DNA of 64,000 bases, from the NCBI RefSeq assembly GCF_007827465.1, contig NZ_VISL01000001.1, forward strand, positions 129,001 through 193,000, in the 5' to 3' direction. The position numbers were made by a program, and so were the translations under genes. Source of the DNA: Dokdonia sp. Hel_I_53. Its GTDB lineage: Bacteria > Bacteroidota > Bacteroidia > Flavobacteriales > Flavobacteriaceae. How positions within the stretch are numbered: the stretch's first letter is position 1; every line of letters starts with the position of its first letter. The notes under the pieces are model-generated. The model did not search any database and was not told where the DNA came from. It worked only from the letters and a program-made list of their open reading frames with translations. Of this stretch, positions 37,254 to 45,494 are shown piece after piece.

Positions 37254-39254
37254 TTATGCTAATTCCTTAAGTTGGTCTTGAAAAGCTTTGATTTGATCAC
37301 GTAATTTTGCTGCTTGCATAAAGTCTAATTCTTTTGCGGCAGTTTCCATAGCCTTACGTGTAGTACGTATTTTCTTTTCAATTTGCGGTTTAGTAAGATA
37401 TTCTTCTGCATCCTCGGCAGCGAGGTTTACAAGTTCTTCGGCTTCGACTTTATAGGTGGCTTTGCGCGTTAAGGCATTGTCTAGCGATTTTTTAATCGCC
37501 ATAGGTGTCAAGCCGTTTTTAGTGTTATAATCAATTTGCTTCTGACGGCGATAGTTACTATCGTCTATGGTTTCTTGCATGGACTTCGTAACTTTATCTG
37601 CATACATGATGGCCTTGCCGTTTACGTTTCTGGCTGCTCTACCAATTGTTTGAGTTAGGGAACGATTGCTACGTAAAAACCCCTCTTTATCTGCATCAAG
37701 AATAGCAACTAGTGAGACTTCCGGTAGGTCTAATCCTTCTCTTAGTAAATTAACTCCTACAAGAACATCATATAATCCCTTGCGAAGGTCTTGCATAATT
37801 TCTACTCGCTCTAAAGTATCTACATCTGAGTGTATATATCGTGTTCTTATATCAATTCGTGTAAGGTATTTTGTGAGTTCCTCTGCCATACGCTTTGTGA
37901 GTGTAGTTACTAAAATGCGCTCGTCTCTCTCTACAACTTTATTTATCTCCTCTATGAGATCATCTATTTGATTAAGTGAAGGTCGTACTTCTACAATAGG
38001 GTCTAATAGACCTGTAGGTCTAATGATTTGCTCCACGTAAGTTCCTTCAGATTTTTGTAATTCATAATCTGCAGGTGTGGCAGAAACATAAATTACCTGA
38101 TTCTGTAAAGCTTCCCACTCTTCAAATTTAAGCGGTCTATTATCCATAGCCGCAGGCAATCTAAATCCATATTCTACCAGATTTTCTTTTCTACTCCTAT
38201 CACCTCCGTACATGGCACTTACTTGAGAAACCGTTACGTGACTTTCATCTACAACCATAAGATAATCACTAGGGAAGTAGTCTAACAAACAGAAAGGTCT
38301 TGTTCCAGGCTCACGACCGTCTAAGTATCGAGAGTAATTTTCAATACCAGAGCAATATCCTAGCTCTCGTATCATTTCAAGATCAAAATTAGTGCGTTCA
38401 TCGAGGCGTTTTGCCTCCAGATGTTTTCCTACTTCCTCAAAGAAGCCTACTTGCTTCACAAGATCTTCCCCTATTTGATTAATGGCTCCTTGTAAAACAT
38501 CTGGTGAGGTAACAAACATGTTTGCAGGGTAGATCCTAAGTCTTGAGTATTTTTCAATAACCTCTGCACTCTTTGGGTCAAAAGCTTCAATTTCTTCAAT
38601 TTCATCTCCAAAAAAGTGAACCCTAAAAGCCATATCTGAGTAGCCAGGAAAAATTTCAACAATATCTCCTTTTATTCTAAAGTTACCTCGGTTAAAGTCT
38701 CCTTCAGTACGCGAGTATAAACTTTGTACAAGCTTTTTAAGTAACATCGTGCGAGCAATGACCTGATCTGTTTTAATTTCAATAACATTTTTTTGAAATT
38801 CTACAGGGTTACCTATACCATATAAGCAGGATACAGAGGCAACTACAAGCACGTCCCTTCGTCCAGAAAGGAGTGATGAGGTAGTGCTCAACCTCATTTT
38901 CTCTATCTCTTCGTTAATAGATAAATCTTTCTCAATGTATACTCCAGAGGATGGGATAAACGCTTCGGGCTGATAATAATCATAGTAAGACACAAAGTAT
39001 TCAACAGCATTATCTGGAAAAAAAGCTTTAAACTCACTGTATAATTGTGCTGCAAGTGTCTTATTATGTGCAAGTACTAATGTAGGTTTTTGAACATTCT
39101 CTATTACGTTTGCAATCGTAAATGTTTTTCCACTTCCAGTAACTCCTAATAATGTTTGGTAAGTTTCTTTTGCATGAATCCCTTCTGTCAAAGATTTAAT
39201 TGCAGAGGGTTGATCACCAGTAGGTTTAAAGTCAGATTGTAGTGTAAATTTCAA
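37254..39254 (-). CDS. uvrB: Excinuclease ABC subunit B
   Basis: 666 residues, normal for UvrB. Helicase motifs: Walker A LLGVTGSGKTFT (36-47), the beta-hairpin YYDYYQPEAFIPSSGVYIEKD, DESHVT, GVNLLREGLDLPEV, and QTIGRAARN; the C-terminal UVR domain for UvrC contact is at EKKIRTTRKAMETAAKELDF. It verifies damage and loads UvrC in nucleotide excision repair. The start is TTG at 39252-39254; the resulting N-terminus (MKFTLQSDFKPTGDQP) matches the family. Confidence 0.97.
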   Translation of the reverse strand: MKFTLQSDFKPTGDQPSAIKSLTEGIHAKETYQTLLGVTGSGKTFTIANVIENVQKPTLVLAHNKTLAAQLYSEFKAFFPDNAVEYFVSYYDYYQPEAFIPSSGVYIEKDLSINEEIEKMRLSTTSSLLSGRRDVLVVASVSCLYGIGNPVEFQKNVIEIKTDQVIARTMLLKKLVQSLYSRTEGDFNRGNFRIKGDIVEIFPGYSDMAFRVHFFGDEIEEIEAFDPKSAEVIEKYSRLRIYPANMFVTSPDVLQGAINQIGEDLVKQVGFFEEVGKHLEAKRLDERTNFDLEMIRELGYCSGIENYSRYLDGREPGTRPFCLLDYFPSDYLMVVDESHVTVSQVSAMYGGDRSRKENLVEYGFRLPAAMDNRPLKFEEWEALQNQVIYVSATPADYELQKSEGTYVEQIIRPTGLLDPIVEVRPSLNQIDDLIEEINKVVERDERILVTTLTKRMAEELTKYLTRIDIRTRYIHSDVDTLERVEIMQDLRKGLYDVLVGVNLLREGLDLPEVSLVAILDADKEGFLRSNRSLTQTIGRAARNVNGKAIMYADKVTKSMQETIDDSNYRRQKQIDYNTKNGLTPMAIKKSLDNALTRKATYKVEAEELVNLAAEDAEEYLTKPQIEKKIRTTRKAMETAAKELDFMQAAKLRDQIKAFQDQLKELA

Positions 39255-39288
39255 GCGCTTTCTTTTGTATAAAAATACGGGTTTTTTA

Positions 39289-39304
39289 CGCTTTCGCGAA
39301 AGCG
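39289..39304. repeat. Extended palindrome copy, intergenic
   Basis: Perfect 16-mer whose symmetry extends outward to 39284-39309 (TTTTA and TAAAA flanks), the longest copy in the window. It lies upstream of uvrB. Confidence 0.97.
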
Positions 39305-39347
39305 TAAAACTCCTAAAGAAATCATAAGAATTAGGGTGTTATTAGGC

Positions 39348-40526
39348 TCATTCAATTTCAGAGAGCACTTCTAAAATAATAGCACAGCCTTTTCTAATTT
39401 CTTTTTCTGAAATTATTAATGGAGGCGTAATACGAATGGCTTTACTCTCAAAGAGTAACCAAAATAAAATGAGACCTCTGTCTTGACACTTTAAAATAAC
39501 TTCTGATGCAATCTCTGCAGATGGGGTAATTAACGCGAGCATGAGTCCGCGACCTCGAATTTCTTCAATTAAAGGATGTACTAATAGAGACCTAAATAGT
39601 TGCTCTTTCTTCAGCGTCTCTTCTATAAGGTCTGATTCGGTTATTTCTTGTAAGGTGGCTAGTGCCGCAGCAGCAATTACTGGGTGACCGCCAAAGGTGG
39701 TAATGTGTCCTAATTTTGGATTGTCAGAAAGCAAAGTCATCAATTCTCTTGATGCTGTGAAAGCACCTATAGGCATCCCACCTCCAAGACCTTTACCAGT
39801 AACTAAAATATCTGGCGTGACATTGTAGTGCTCAAAACCAAATAGCTTACCTGTACGTCCCATTCCAGGTTGTACTTCATCAAGAACTAATAAAGCTCCT
39901 ACATCATCACATCGTGTCTTGACTTTATGAAGAAAATCATTGATAGGCTCAATAAAGCCTGCGCCACCTTGAATAGTTTCTAGAAAAACAGCAGCTGTTC
40001 TTTTAGAAATCCGATCGAGGTACCGTTCACAATTAAATTTAATAAAAGAAATATCACCTACCATAGGTCTAAAAGGAGCAGTACGTTCTTCATTGCTCAT
40101 AAGACTCAATGCTCCATAACTATTACCGTGATATGCATTTACAGCTGCGATAATTTCTGTGCGTCCTGTGGCTCTACGAGCCAACTTTATTGCACCATCT
40201 ATGGCTTCTGTACCACTATTAACTAAATAGGTACTTTCTAAAGGAGAAGGCAAGTGTTGAGCGAGTAGTTTTGTGAGTTGCACAGCTGGAGATTGTGCGT
40301 ATTCTCCATATACCATGACGTGCATATATTTATCCAGTTGTGACTTGATCGCATCTTTTACTCTGGGATGTTGGTGTCCTAGGCTGCATGCAGAAACACC
40401 TGCTACAAAATCTAAATATCTTTTTTCTGAGGTATCATAAATATAGCTTCCCTCTGCACGATGCACTTCCATCGCTAGGGGATGCGGCGTGGTTTGAGCT
40501 TGATATTTGAAAAAGTCAGATTTCAA
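39348..40526 (-). CDS. Class III PLP-dependent aminotransferase
   Basis: 392 residues. Fold-type I pattern: LVNSGTEAIDGAIKLARRATGR, YHGNSYGALS, VLDEVQPGMGRTG and the Schiff-base Lys in VTGKGLGGGMPIGAF. Relatives include acetylornithine, ornithine and lysine aminotransferases; no arginine-biosynthesis neighbours are present, so the substrate is left open. The start is TTG (40524-40526). It lies 89 bp downstream of the TPR protein gene on the same strand. Confidence 0.9.
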   Translation of the reverse strand: MKSDFFKYQAQTTPHPLAMEVHRAEGSYIYDTSEKRYLDFVAGVSACSLGHQHPRVKDAIKSQLDKYMHVMVYGEYAQSPAVQLTKLLAQHLPSPLESTYLVNSGTEAIDGAIKLARRATGRTEIIAAVNAYHGNSYGALSLMSNEERTAPFRPMVGDISFIKFNCERYLDRISKRTAAVFLETIQGGAGFIEPINDFLHKVKTRCDDVGALLVLDEVQPGMGRTGKLFGFEHYNVTPDILVTGKGLGGGMPIGAFTASRELMTLLSDNPKLGHITTFGGHPVIAAAALATLQEITESDLIEETLKKEQLFRSLLVHPLIEEIRGRGLMLALITPSAEIASEVILKCQDRGLILFWLLFESKAIRITPPLIISEKEIRKGCAIILEVLSEIE

Positions 40527-40561
40527 AATGATTATGGGAAGCTTGTAGCTGTTTTGATTTT

Positions 40562-40576
40562 GCTTTCGCGGAAGCG
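40562..40576. repeat. Palindrome copy with one mismatch, intergenic
   Basis: GCTTTCGCGGAAGCG differs by one base from the 15-mer; located 36 bp upstream of the aminotransferase start. Confidence 0.8.
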
Positions 40577-40615
40577 TCTACATTATTATATATCTAAATG
40601 CATGCTAATAATTTA

Positions 40616-41194
40616 TTAACGTTGTCTTCTTCCAGCTCTAGCAGATGTAGGTTGTCCATATTGCCGCTTAGGCTGGTTCCCTGCGCGTTTCATGTTTGCC
40701 TTCATTTCTTTAAGTTGACCTGCTAACATATTGTGTTTATCGTGAGCCTCTGCTTCTTTTAGTAATGTTTGTGCTTCACGTTTACGATTTTTGGTCATTG
40801 CAATACCTGCAAGATTTAATTTTGCCATAGCAAGATCTGCACTCATCGATAATCCTAAATTAATTGCTTTCTTGAAATGCTTTTCGGCAAGTGTCATATT
40901 ATCTTGGCTTACCATTAAGCCTTGAAGATAATAGTAATATCCTTGCTGTTTTTTTACAAGCGCAGCTTCTGGGTTTTTAATCTTAGAAAGCCATTTTTGT
41001 GCACCTGGAAAGTCTTGTTTTCTTAAACGTAAGAAGGCTAGGACAATAATTTCATTTTTAAAATAAAGGAGGACGAATATTGCAGCTAATAAAATAAGCA
41101 TGATTCCATTTCCTATTTCATTTTCTATAAATTGCCAAACAGCGAGGGCGATTGTTGCTACTGCGAGAAAAAGTTTGATATTTTTATTAAACAT
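40616..41194 (-). CDS. Membrane protein with TPR-like repeats
   Basis: 192 residues. Two hydrophobic segments at the N-terminus (about 8-22 and 28-45), then helical repeats of the TPR type (YYYYLQGLMVSQDNMTLAEKHFKKAINLGL, AKLNLAGIAMTKNRKREAQTLLKEAE), and a basic Gln/Arg-rich tail. It probably mediates protein contacts at the cytoplasmic membrane. No specific partner is suggested by the neighbours. Confidence 0.75.
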   Translation of the reverse strand: MFNKNIKLFLAVATIALAVWQFIENEIGNGIMLILLAAIFVLLYFKNEIIVLAFLRLRKQDFPGAQKWLSKIKNPEAALVKKQQGYYYYLQGLMVSQDNMTLAEKHFKKAINLGLSMSADLAMAKLNLAGIAMTKNRKREAQTLLKEAEAHDKHNMLAGQLKEMKANMKRAGNQPKRQYGQPTSARAGRRQR

Positions 41195-41291
41195 TATCTT
41201 TTATTTAATCAGATTAAGGAGTTATTTTTGCGCTTAGTTAAGCAGATTGCAAAGGTAGTTAAAAGCGAGTAAAATATTTTTTATTTTCCAT

Positions 41292-41321
41292 TTGTGATTG
41301 TAAAAATAGATTGTATATTTG
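41292..41321 (+). promoter_or_regulatory. rpmH promoter
   Basis: TTG at 41292-41294, 19 bases, then TATATTTG at 41314-41321: both Bacteroidota elements (-33 TTG, -7 TAnnTTTG) in proper spacing. It leaves a leader of about 65 bases before the ATG. Confidence 0.65.
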
Positions 41322-41391
41322 CGCCCAGCTTAGAAAGCGATAAGAACGAATTAAAATCACATTGGTCTTAAAGACCCTAAAGTAATAGATT

Positions 41392-41553
41392 ATGCCGAAA
41401 AGAACGTTTCAGCCATCAAAGAGAAAAAGAAGAAATAAGCACGGTTTTAGAGAGCGTATGGCTTCAGTAAACGGTCGTAAAGTTTTAGCACGTCGTCGTG
41501 CTAAAGGAAGAAAGAAAATATCTGTTTCTTCTGAGACGCGTCATAAAAAATAA
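41392..41553 (+). CDS. rpmH: Ribosomal protein bL34
   Basis: 53 residues, very basic, beginning [20 protein letters not shown] with [15 protein letters not shown] further on, the universal bL34 pattern. The C-terminal extension ([11 protein letters not shown]) is usual in Bacteroidota. It is a component of the large ribosomal subunit. It has its own promoter and terminator and is not next to rnpA or dnaA here. Confidence 0.98.
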   Translation: MPKRTFQPSKRKRRNKHGFRERMASVNGRKVLARRRAKGRKKISVSSETRHKK

Positions 41554-41578
41554 TGCATCCGTATTGATGTACATATTA

Positions 41579-41611
41579 AGGTGTTACTTTTTTTAAGTAA
41601 CACCTTTTTTT
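41579..41611 (+). terminator. Terminator of rpmH
   Basis: AAGGTGTTACTT / AAGTAACACCTT stem, 5-base T loop, then a T-run. Confidence 0.9.
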
Positions 41612-41658
41612 ATACCCTGTCAGTTCATAATTTTAGAAATTAAGAAATACTATTTTAA

Positions 41659-44511
41659 ATGCCTAAAAACAAAAACCTAAAGTCCATCCTTCTCATCGGT
41701 TCTGGGCCTATTGTAATTGGTCAAGCGTGTGAATTTGATTATGCTGGTTCTCAATCCTTACGTTCTTTACGTGAAGATGGTATCGAAACCATACTTATTA
41801 ACTCAAATCCTGCCACTATAATGACAGACCCGTCTATGGCAGACCACGTGTATTTATTACCGCTTAACACAAAATCAATTGTTCAGATTTTGAAAGAGCA
41901 TCCACAAATAGATGCAGTGCTTCCCACAATGGGGGGGCAGACAGCACTCAATTTATGTATTGAAGCAGATGAGAAAGGCATCTGGAAAGATTTTGGAGTA
42001 GATTTAATAGGAGTAGATATTGATGCTATTAATATTACGGAAGATAGAGATCAATTTAAAAACTTAATGCGAGAGATAGGGATACCTATGGCTCCTCAAG
42101 CGAGCGCTAATTCTTTTTTAACGGGTAAAGAAATTGCCCAAGAGTTTGGGTTTCCACTTGTAATTCGATCTTCCTTTACATTAGGAGGAGCAGGAGCATC
42201 TTTTGTTTATAAAGAAGAAGATTTTGATGAGTTACTCTCTCATGGTCTAGAGGTGTCGCCGGTACATGAGGTAATGATAGACAAAGCCTTGATAGGTTGG
42301 AAAGAGTATGAGTTAGAGTTATTAAGAGATGCAAATGATAATGTTGTAATTATTTGTACTATAGAAAATATGGATCCTATGGGGATTCACACAGGAGATT
42401 CTATTACTGTGGCTCCAGCTATGACCCTATCTGATGTTACGTATCAGAAAATGCGTGATATGGCTATACACATGATGCGCAGTATAGGTGATTTTGCAGG
42501 AGGGTGTAATGTTCAATTTGCTGTAAATCCTGATAATGAAGAAGAAATTATTGCAATTGAAATAAATCCACGTGTATCTCGATCATCTGCATTAGCCTCT
42601 AAGGCTACAGGTTATCCTATTGCAAAAATAGCGACAAAGCTAGCTATAGGCTACAACCTAGATGAACTTGATAACCAAATAACAAAATCTACATCAGCAC
42701 TATTTGAGCCCACATTAGATTATGTGATTGTTAAAATACCGCGATGGAACTTTGACAAATTCGAAGGTAGTGATCGTACTTTAGGTTTACAGATGAAATC
42801 TGTAGGCGAGGTGATGGGCATAGGTCGCTCGTTCCAAGAAGCACTTCATAAAGCTACACAATCATTAGAGATAAAACGTAACGGCTTAGGAGCAGATGGT
42901 AAAGGATTAAAGAGCTATGATCAAATCATAGAAAAGCTTACAAATGCGAGTTGGGATCGTGTATTTGTCATTTATGACGCAATTGCAATGGGAATTCCGC
43001 TCAAACGTATTCATGAGATCACTAAAATAGATATGTGGTTCTTAAAGCAGTATGAAGAACTGCATTTGATGGATCAAGAAATATCTAATTATAAAATTGA
43101 TACCTTACCTCGAGAGTTGCTACTGGAAGCAAAACAGCGGGGATTTGCAGATCGTCAAATTGCACACATGCTAGGGTGTCTTGAAAGTGAAGTTTACAAT
43201 AAAAGAGATGAACTAAAAATAAATAGAGTCTACAAGCTTGTAGACACATGTGCGGCAGAGTTTGTTGCAAAAACACCTTATTTCTATTCTACATTTGAAA
43301 ATGAGATGGAAACTGCAGATGGGAATAAATTTTCTCATAATGAAAGTATTGTCTCAGATAAGAAGAAAATAATTGTATTAGGATCTGGACCCAATAGAAT
43401 TGGACAAGGGATTGAATTTGATTATTGCTGTGTACATGGTGTACTTGCCGCGGCAGAATGTGGTTACGAAACTATCATGATTAACTGTAATCCAGAAACG
43501 GTTTCTACAGATTTTGACACAGCCGATAAACTCTATTTTGAGCCTGTTTTTTGGGAGCATATTTACGACATCATAAGGCATGAAAAGCCAGAAGGTGTCA
43601 TTGTACAACTAGGAGGACAAACAGCACTCAAGCTTGCAGAAAAGCTAGATCGCTATGGTATAAAGATTTTGGGAACAAGCTACAAAGCTTTAGATCTTGC
43701 AGAAGATAGAGGAAGCTTCTCATCTCTTTTAAAAGATTTAGATATTCCTTACCCTGAATTTGATGTAGCCGAAACAGCAGATGAAGCACTAGCAGTAGCT
43801 AAGAAATTAGATTACCCAATTCTTGTGCGCCCTTCTTATGTATTAGGAGGTCAAGGAATGAAAATAGTTATTAATGACGAAGACCTAGAAGAGCACGTAG
43901 TAGATTTATTACAAAAAATACCTAATAACAAACTGTTGCTAGATCATTATTTAGATGGAGCAATTGAAGCAGAAGCAGATGCCATTTGTGACGGGGAAGA
44001 TGTTTATATTATTGGGATCATGGAGCACATAGAACCTTGTGGTATTCACTCTGGAGATTCTAACGCGACACTTCCACCATTCAATCTAGGTGATTTAGTG
44101 TTGGAGCAAATTAAAGATCACACCCGTAAGATAGCCTTAGCTTTAGAGACCGTAGGCCTTATTAATATACAGTTTGCGGTTAAAGATGATAAAGTTTATA
44201 TCATTGAAGCAAATCCTAGAGCATCCCGTACGGTACCATTTATTGCAAAGGCATATAAAGAACCTTACGTTAACTATGCGACGAAAGTGATGTTAGGAGA
44301 GAAAAAAGTAAAGGATTTTAATTTTAATCCACAACTAGAAGGATATGCTATTAAGCAACCAGTATTTTCTTTCAATAAATTTCCTAATGTAAATAAAAAG
44401 CTAGGTCCAGAAATGAAAAGTACTGGAGAAAGTATCCTGTTTATTGATAACTTAAGAGATGATGCCTTTTATGATTTATATGCAAGAAGAAAAATGTATT
44501 TAAGTAAGTAA
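41659..44511 (+). CDS. carB: Carbamoyl-phosphate synthase large subunit, short form
   Basis: 950 residues. The two ATP-grasp halves are plain: IGSGPIVIGQACEFDYAGSQ near the start and LGSGPNRIGQGIEFDYCC in the second half, each with its own GGQTAL segment. It makes carbamoyl phosphate from bicarbonate, ATP and ammonia passed from CarA, for arginine and pyrimidines. The E. coli protein has about 1073 residues; the missing part corresponds to the C-terminal MGS-like allosteric domain. carA is not in the window. Confidence 0.95.
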   Translation: MPKNKNLKSILLIGSGPIVIGQACEFDYAGSQSLRSLREDGIETILINSNPATIMTDPSMADHVYLLPLNTKSIVQILKEHPQIDAVLPTMGGQTALNLCIEADEKGIWKDFGVDLIGVDIDAINITEDRDQFKNLMREIGIPMAPQASANSFLTGKEIAQEFGFPLVIRSSFTLGGAGASFVYKEEDFDELLSHGLEVSPVHEVMIDKALIGWKEYELELLRDANDNVVIICTIENMDPMGIHTGDSITVAPAMTLSDVTYQKMRDMAIHMMRSIGDFAGGCNVQFAVNPDNEEEIIAIEINPRVSRSSALASKATGYPIAKIATKLAIGYNLDELDNQITKSTSALFEPTLDYVIVKIPRWNFDKFEGSDRTLGLQMKSVGEVMGIGRSFQEALHKATQSLEIKRNGLGADGKGLKSYDQIIEKLTNASWDRVFVIYDAIAMGIPLKRIHEITKIDMWFLKQYEELHLMDQEISNYKIDTLPRELLLEAKQRGFADRQIAHMLGCLESEVYNKRDELKINRVYKLVDTCAAEFVAKTPYFYSTFENEMETADGNKFSHNESIVSDKKKIIVLGSGPNRIGQGIEFDYCCVHGVLAAAECGYETIMINCNPETVSTDFDTADKLYFEPVFWEHIYDIIRHEKPEGVIVQLGGQTALKLAEKLDRYGIKILGTSYKALDLAEDRGSFSSLLKDLDIPYPEFDVAETADEALAVAKKLDYPILVRPSYVLGGQGMKIVINDEDLEEHVVDLLQKIPNNKLLLDHYLDGAIEAEADAICDGEDVYIIGIMEHIEPCGIHSGDSNATLPPFNLGDLVLEQIKDHTRKIALALETVGLINIQFAVKDDKVYIIEANPRASRTVPFIAKAYKEPYVNYATKVMLGEKKVKDFNFNPQLEGYAIKQPVFSFNKFPNVNKKLGPEMKSTGESILFIDNLRDDAFYDLYARRKMYLSK

Positions 44512-44528
44512 TTGTTTTCTTATAAATA

Positions 44529-44543
44529 CGCTTTCGCGAAAGC
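44529..44543. repeat. Palindrome copy between carB stop and its terminator
   Basis: CGCTTTCGCGAAAGC, 17 bp after the carB stop and 10 bp before the terminator stem. Confidence 0.95.
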
Positions 44544-44552
44544 TAAACCCAT

Positions 44553-44582
44553 AAACCTCCATGTAATCATGGAGGTTTTTTC
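44553..44582 (+). terminator. Terminator of carB
   Basis: AAACCTCCATG / CATGGAGGTTT with a TAAT loop, followed by T residues. Confidence 0.9.
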
Positions 44583-44720
44583 GTCTAAATACATATATAT
44601 TGCTCCATATCACGTTTTTTAGCGTTAATATAAGTTAATGATGTAATATTATTCTTACATAATGATGATTAATTGAATATCTATTAATATATTGCTTATG
44701 TAATCAAAAAGAAAGAAAAG

Positions 44721-45068
44721 ATGTTAAAAAAAATACTAATCACAGCAAGCTTTATTTTAGTGACACTTACATCTTTTTCTCAAACGAAAGACTTGGCAAT
44801 AGCCAAAATTCCAGAGCTTACATTATCACATAGAAGCGATCAGGTAGCTGTCTACCCAAATCCTGCAAATAGTGAAATTTCAATCTCTAATAAATCAGGT
44901 TTAATATTAAAACTCACAGTATTTAATATTTTAGGAGATGAATTAATAACTCAAAAAATTACTAATGGGCTAACTGATATCAATGTGAGTAATTTACCAG
45001 CAGGAACTTATATTGTTGCATTTGCAGACGAGCAAAAAGTAACAACCCAGAGACTTATTATTGGATAG
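44721..45068 (+). CDS. Secreted protein made only of a type IX sorting domain
   Basis: 115 residues: a signal peptide (about 1-20, ending SFSQ), a short spacer and a type A C-terminal sorting domain starting at VAVYPNPANSEISI, with VFNILGDEL, INVSNLPAGTYIVAF and a closing TQRLIIG. In Bacteroidota this domain directs cargo through the type IX system to the surface, where it is normally cut off. Here no cargo domain precedes it. It is either a remnant of a larger gene or a real small secreted protein; I find no frameshift or upstream coding remains. Confidence 0.85.
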   Translation: MLKKILITASFILVTLTSFSQTKDLAIAKIPELTLSHRSDQVAVYPNPANSEISISNKSGLILKLTVFNILGDELITQKITNGLTDINVSNLPAGTYIVAFADEQKVTTQRLIIG

Positions 45069-45089
45069 TTTTCAAGATTAGAATAGATA

Positions 45090-45120
45090 AAAAAAGGGCT
45101 GCAATTGCAGCCCTTTTTTT
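45090..45120. terminator. Bidirectional terminator
   Basis: GGGCTGCAATTGCAGCCC is a perfect inverted repeat with A-run on the left and T-run on the right, between the convergent sorting-domain gene and the 121-residue gene. Confidence 0.9.
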
Positions 45121-45484
45121 ATCTATTGAAGTGGGGTGATTTTTCTGGAGTTACTTTCGTTATAAAATATTTAGTATCCCCCCAAAAGGAAAATGTTCCA
45201 AATCGTTCTATATAATCTACTTTCACATATTGGCCTTGATAAGTATTAAGACTTTTTATTACGTCGTCTTCTTTATCCAAGACGGAGAAGCTAAAAATTT
45301 GTGCACCGCTTATGCCTTGACTAATCTCTCCTTCCCAAGTTTTGAAAACTACTCCCTTGTTAGAAAATTTAATAAGTTCTCCAGCACGAGTACCTTTACT
45401 GTAAGGCACATAATAAACAAAGGCAAACCATCCAGCTGCCATTAAGAAGATAGTCGTAAGGACGACAAAGAGTATTTTTTTCAT
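45119..45484 (-). CDS. Hypothetical protein with one membrane helix
   Basis: 121 residues. An N-terminal membrane helix (about 5-25) and then a small beta-rich domain (TRAGELIKFSNKGVVFKTWEGEI, IFSFSV, YVKVDYIERFG). Homologues in Flavobacteriaceae exist by my recollection, at times mislabelled as dehydrogenase; nothing in it supports an enzyme. It starts 10 bp after rmuC, so the two are likely co-transcribed. Confidence 0.65.
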   Translation of the reverse strand: MKKILFVVLTTIFLMAAGWFAFVYYVPYSKGTRAGELIKFSNKGVVFKTWEGEISQGISGAQIFSFSVLDKEDDVIKSLNTYQGQYVKVDYIERFGTFSFWGDTKYFITKVTPEKSPHFNR

Positions 45485-45494
45485 AATATTTTTA

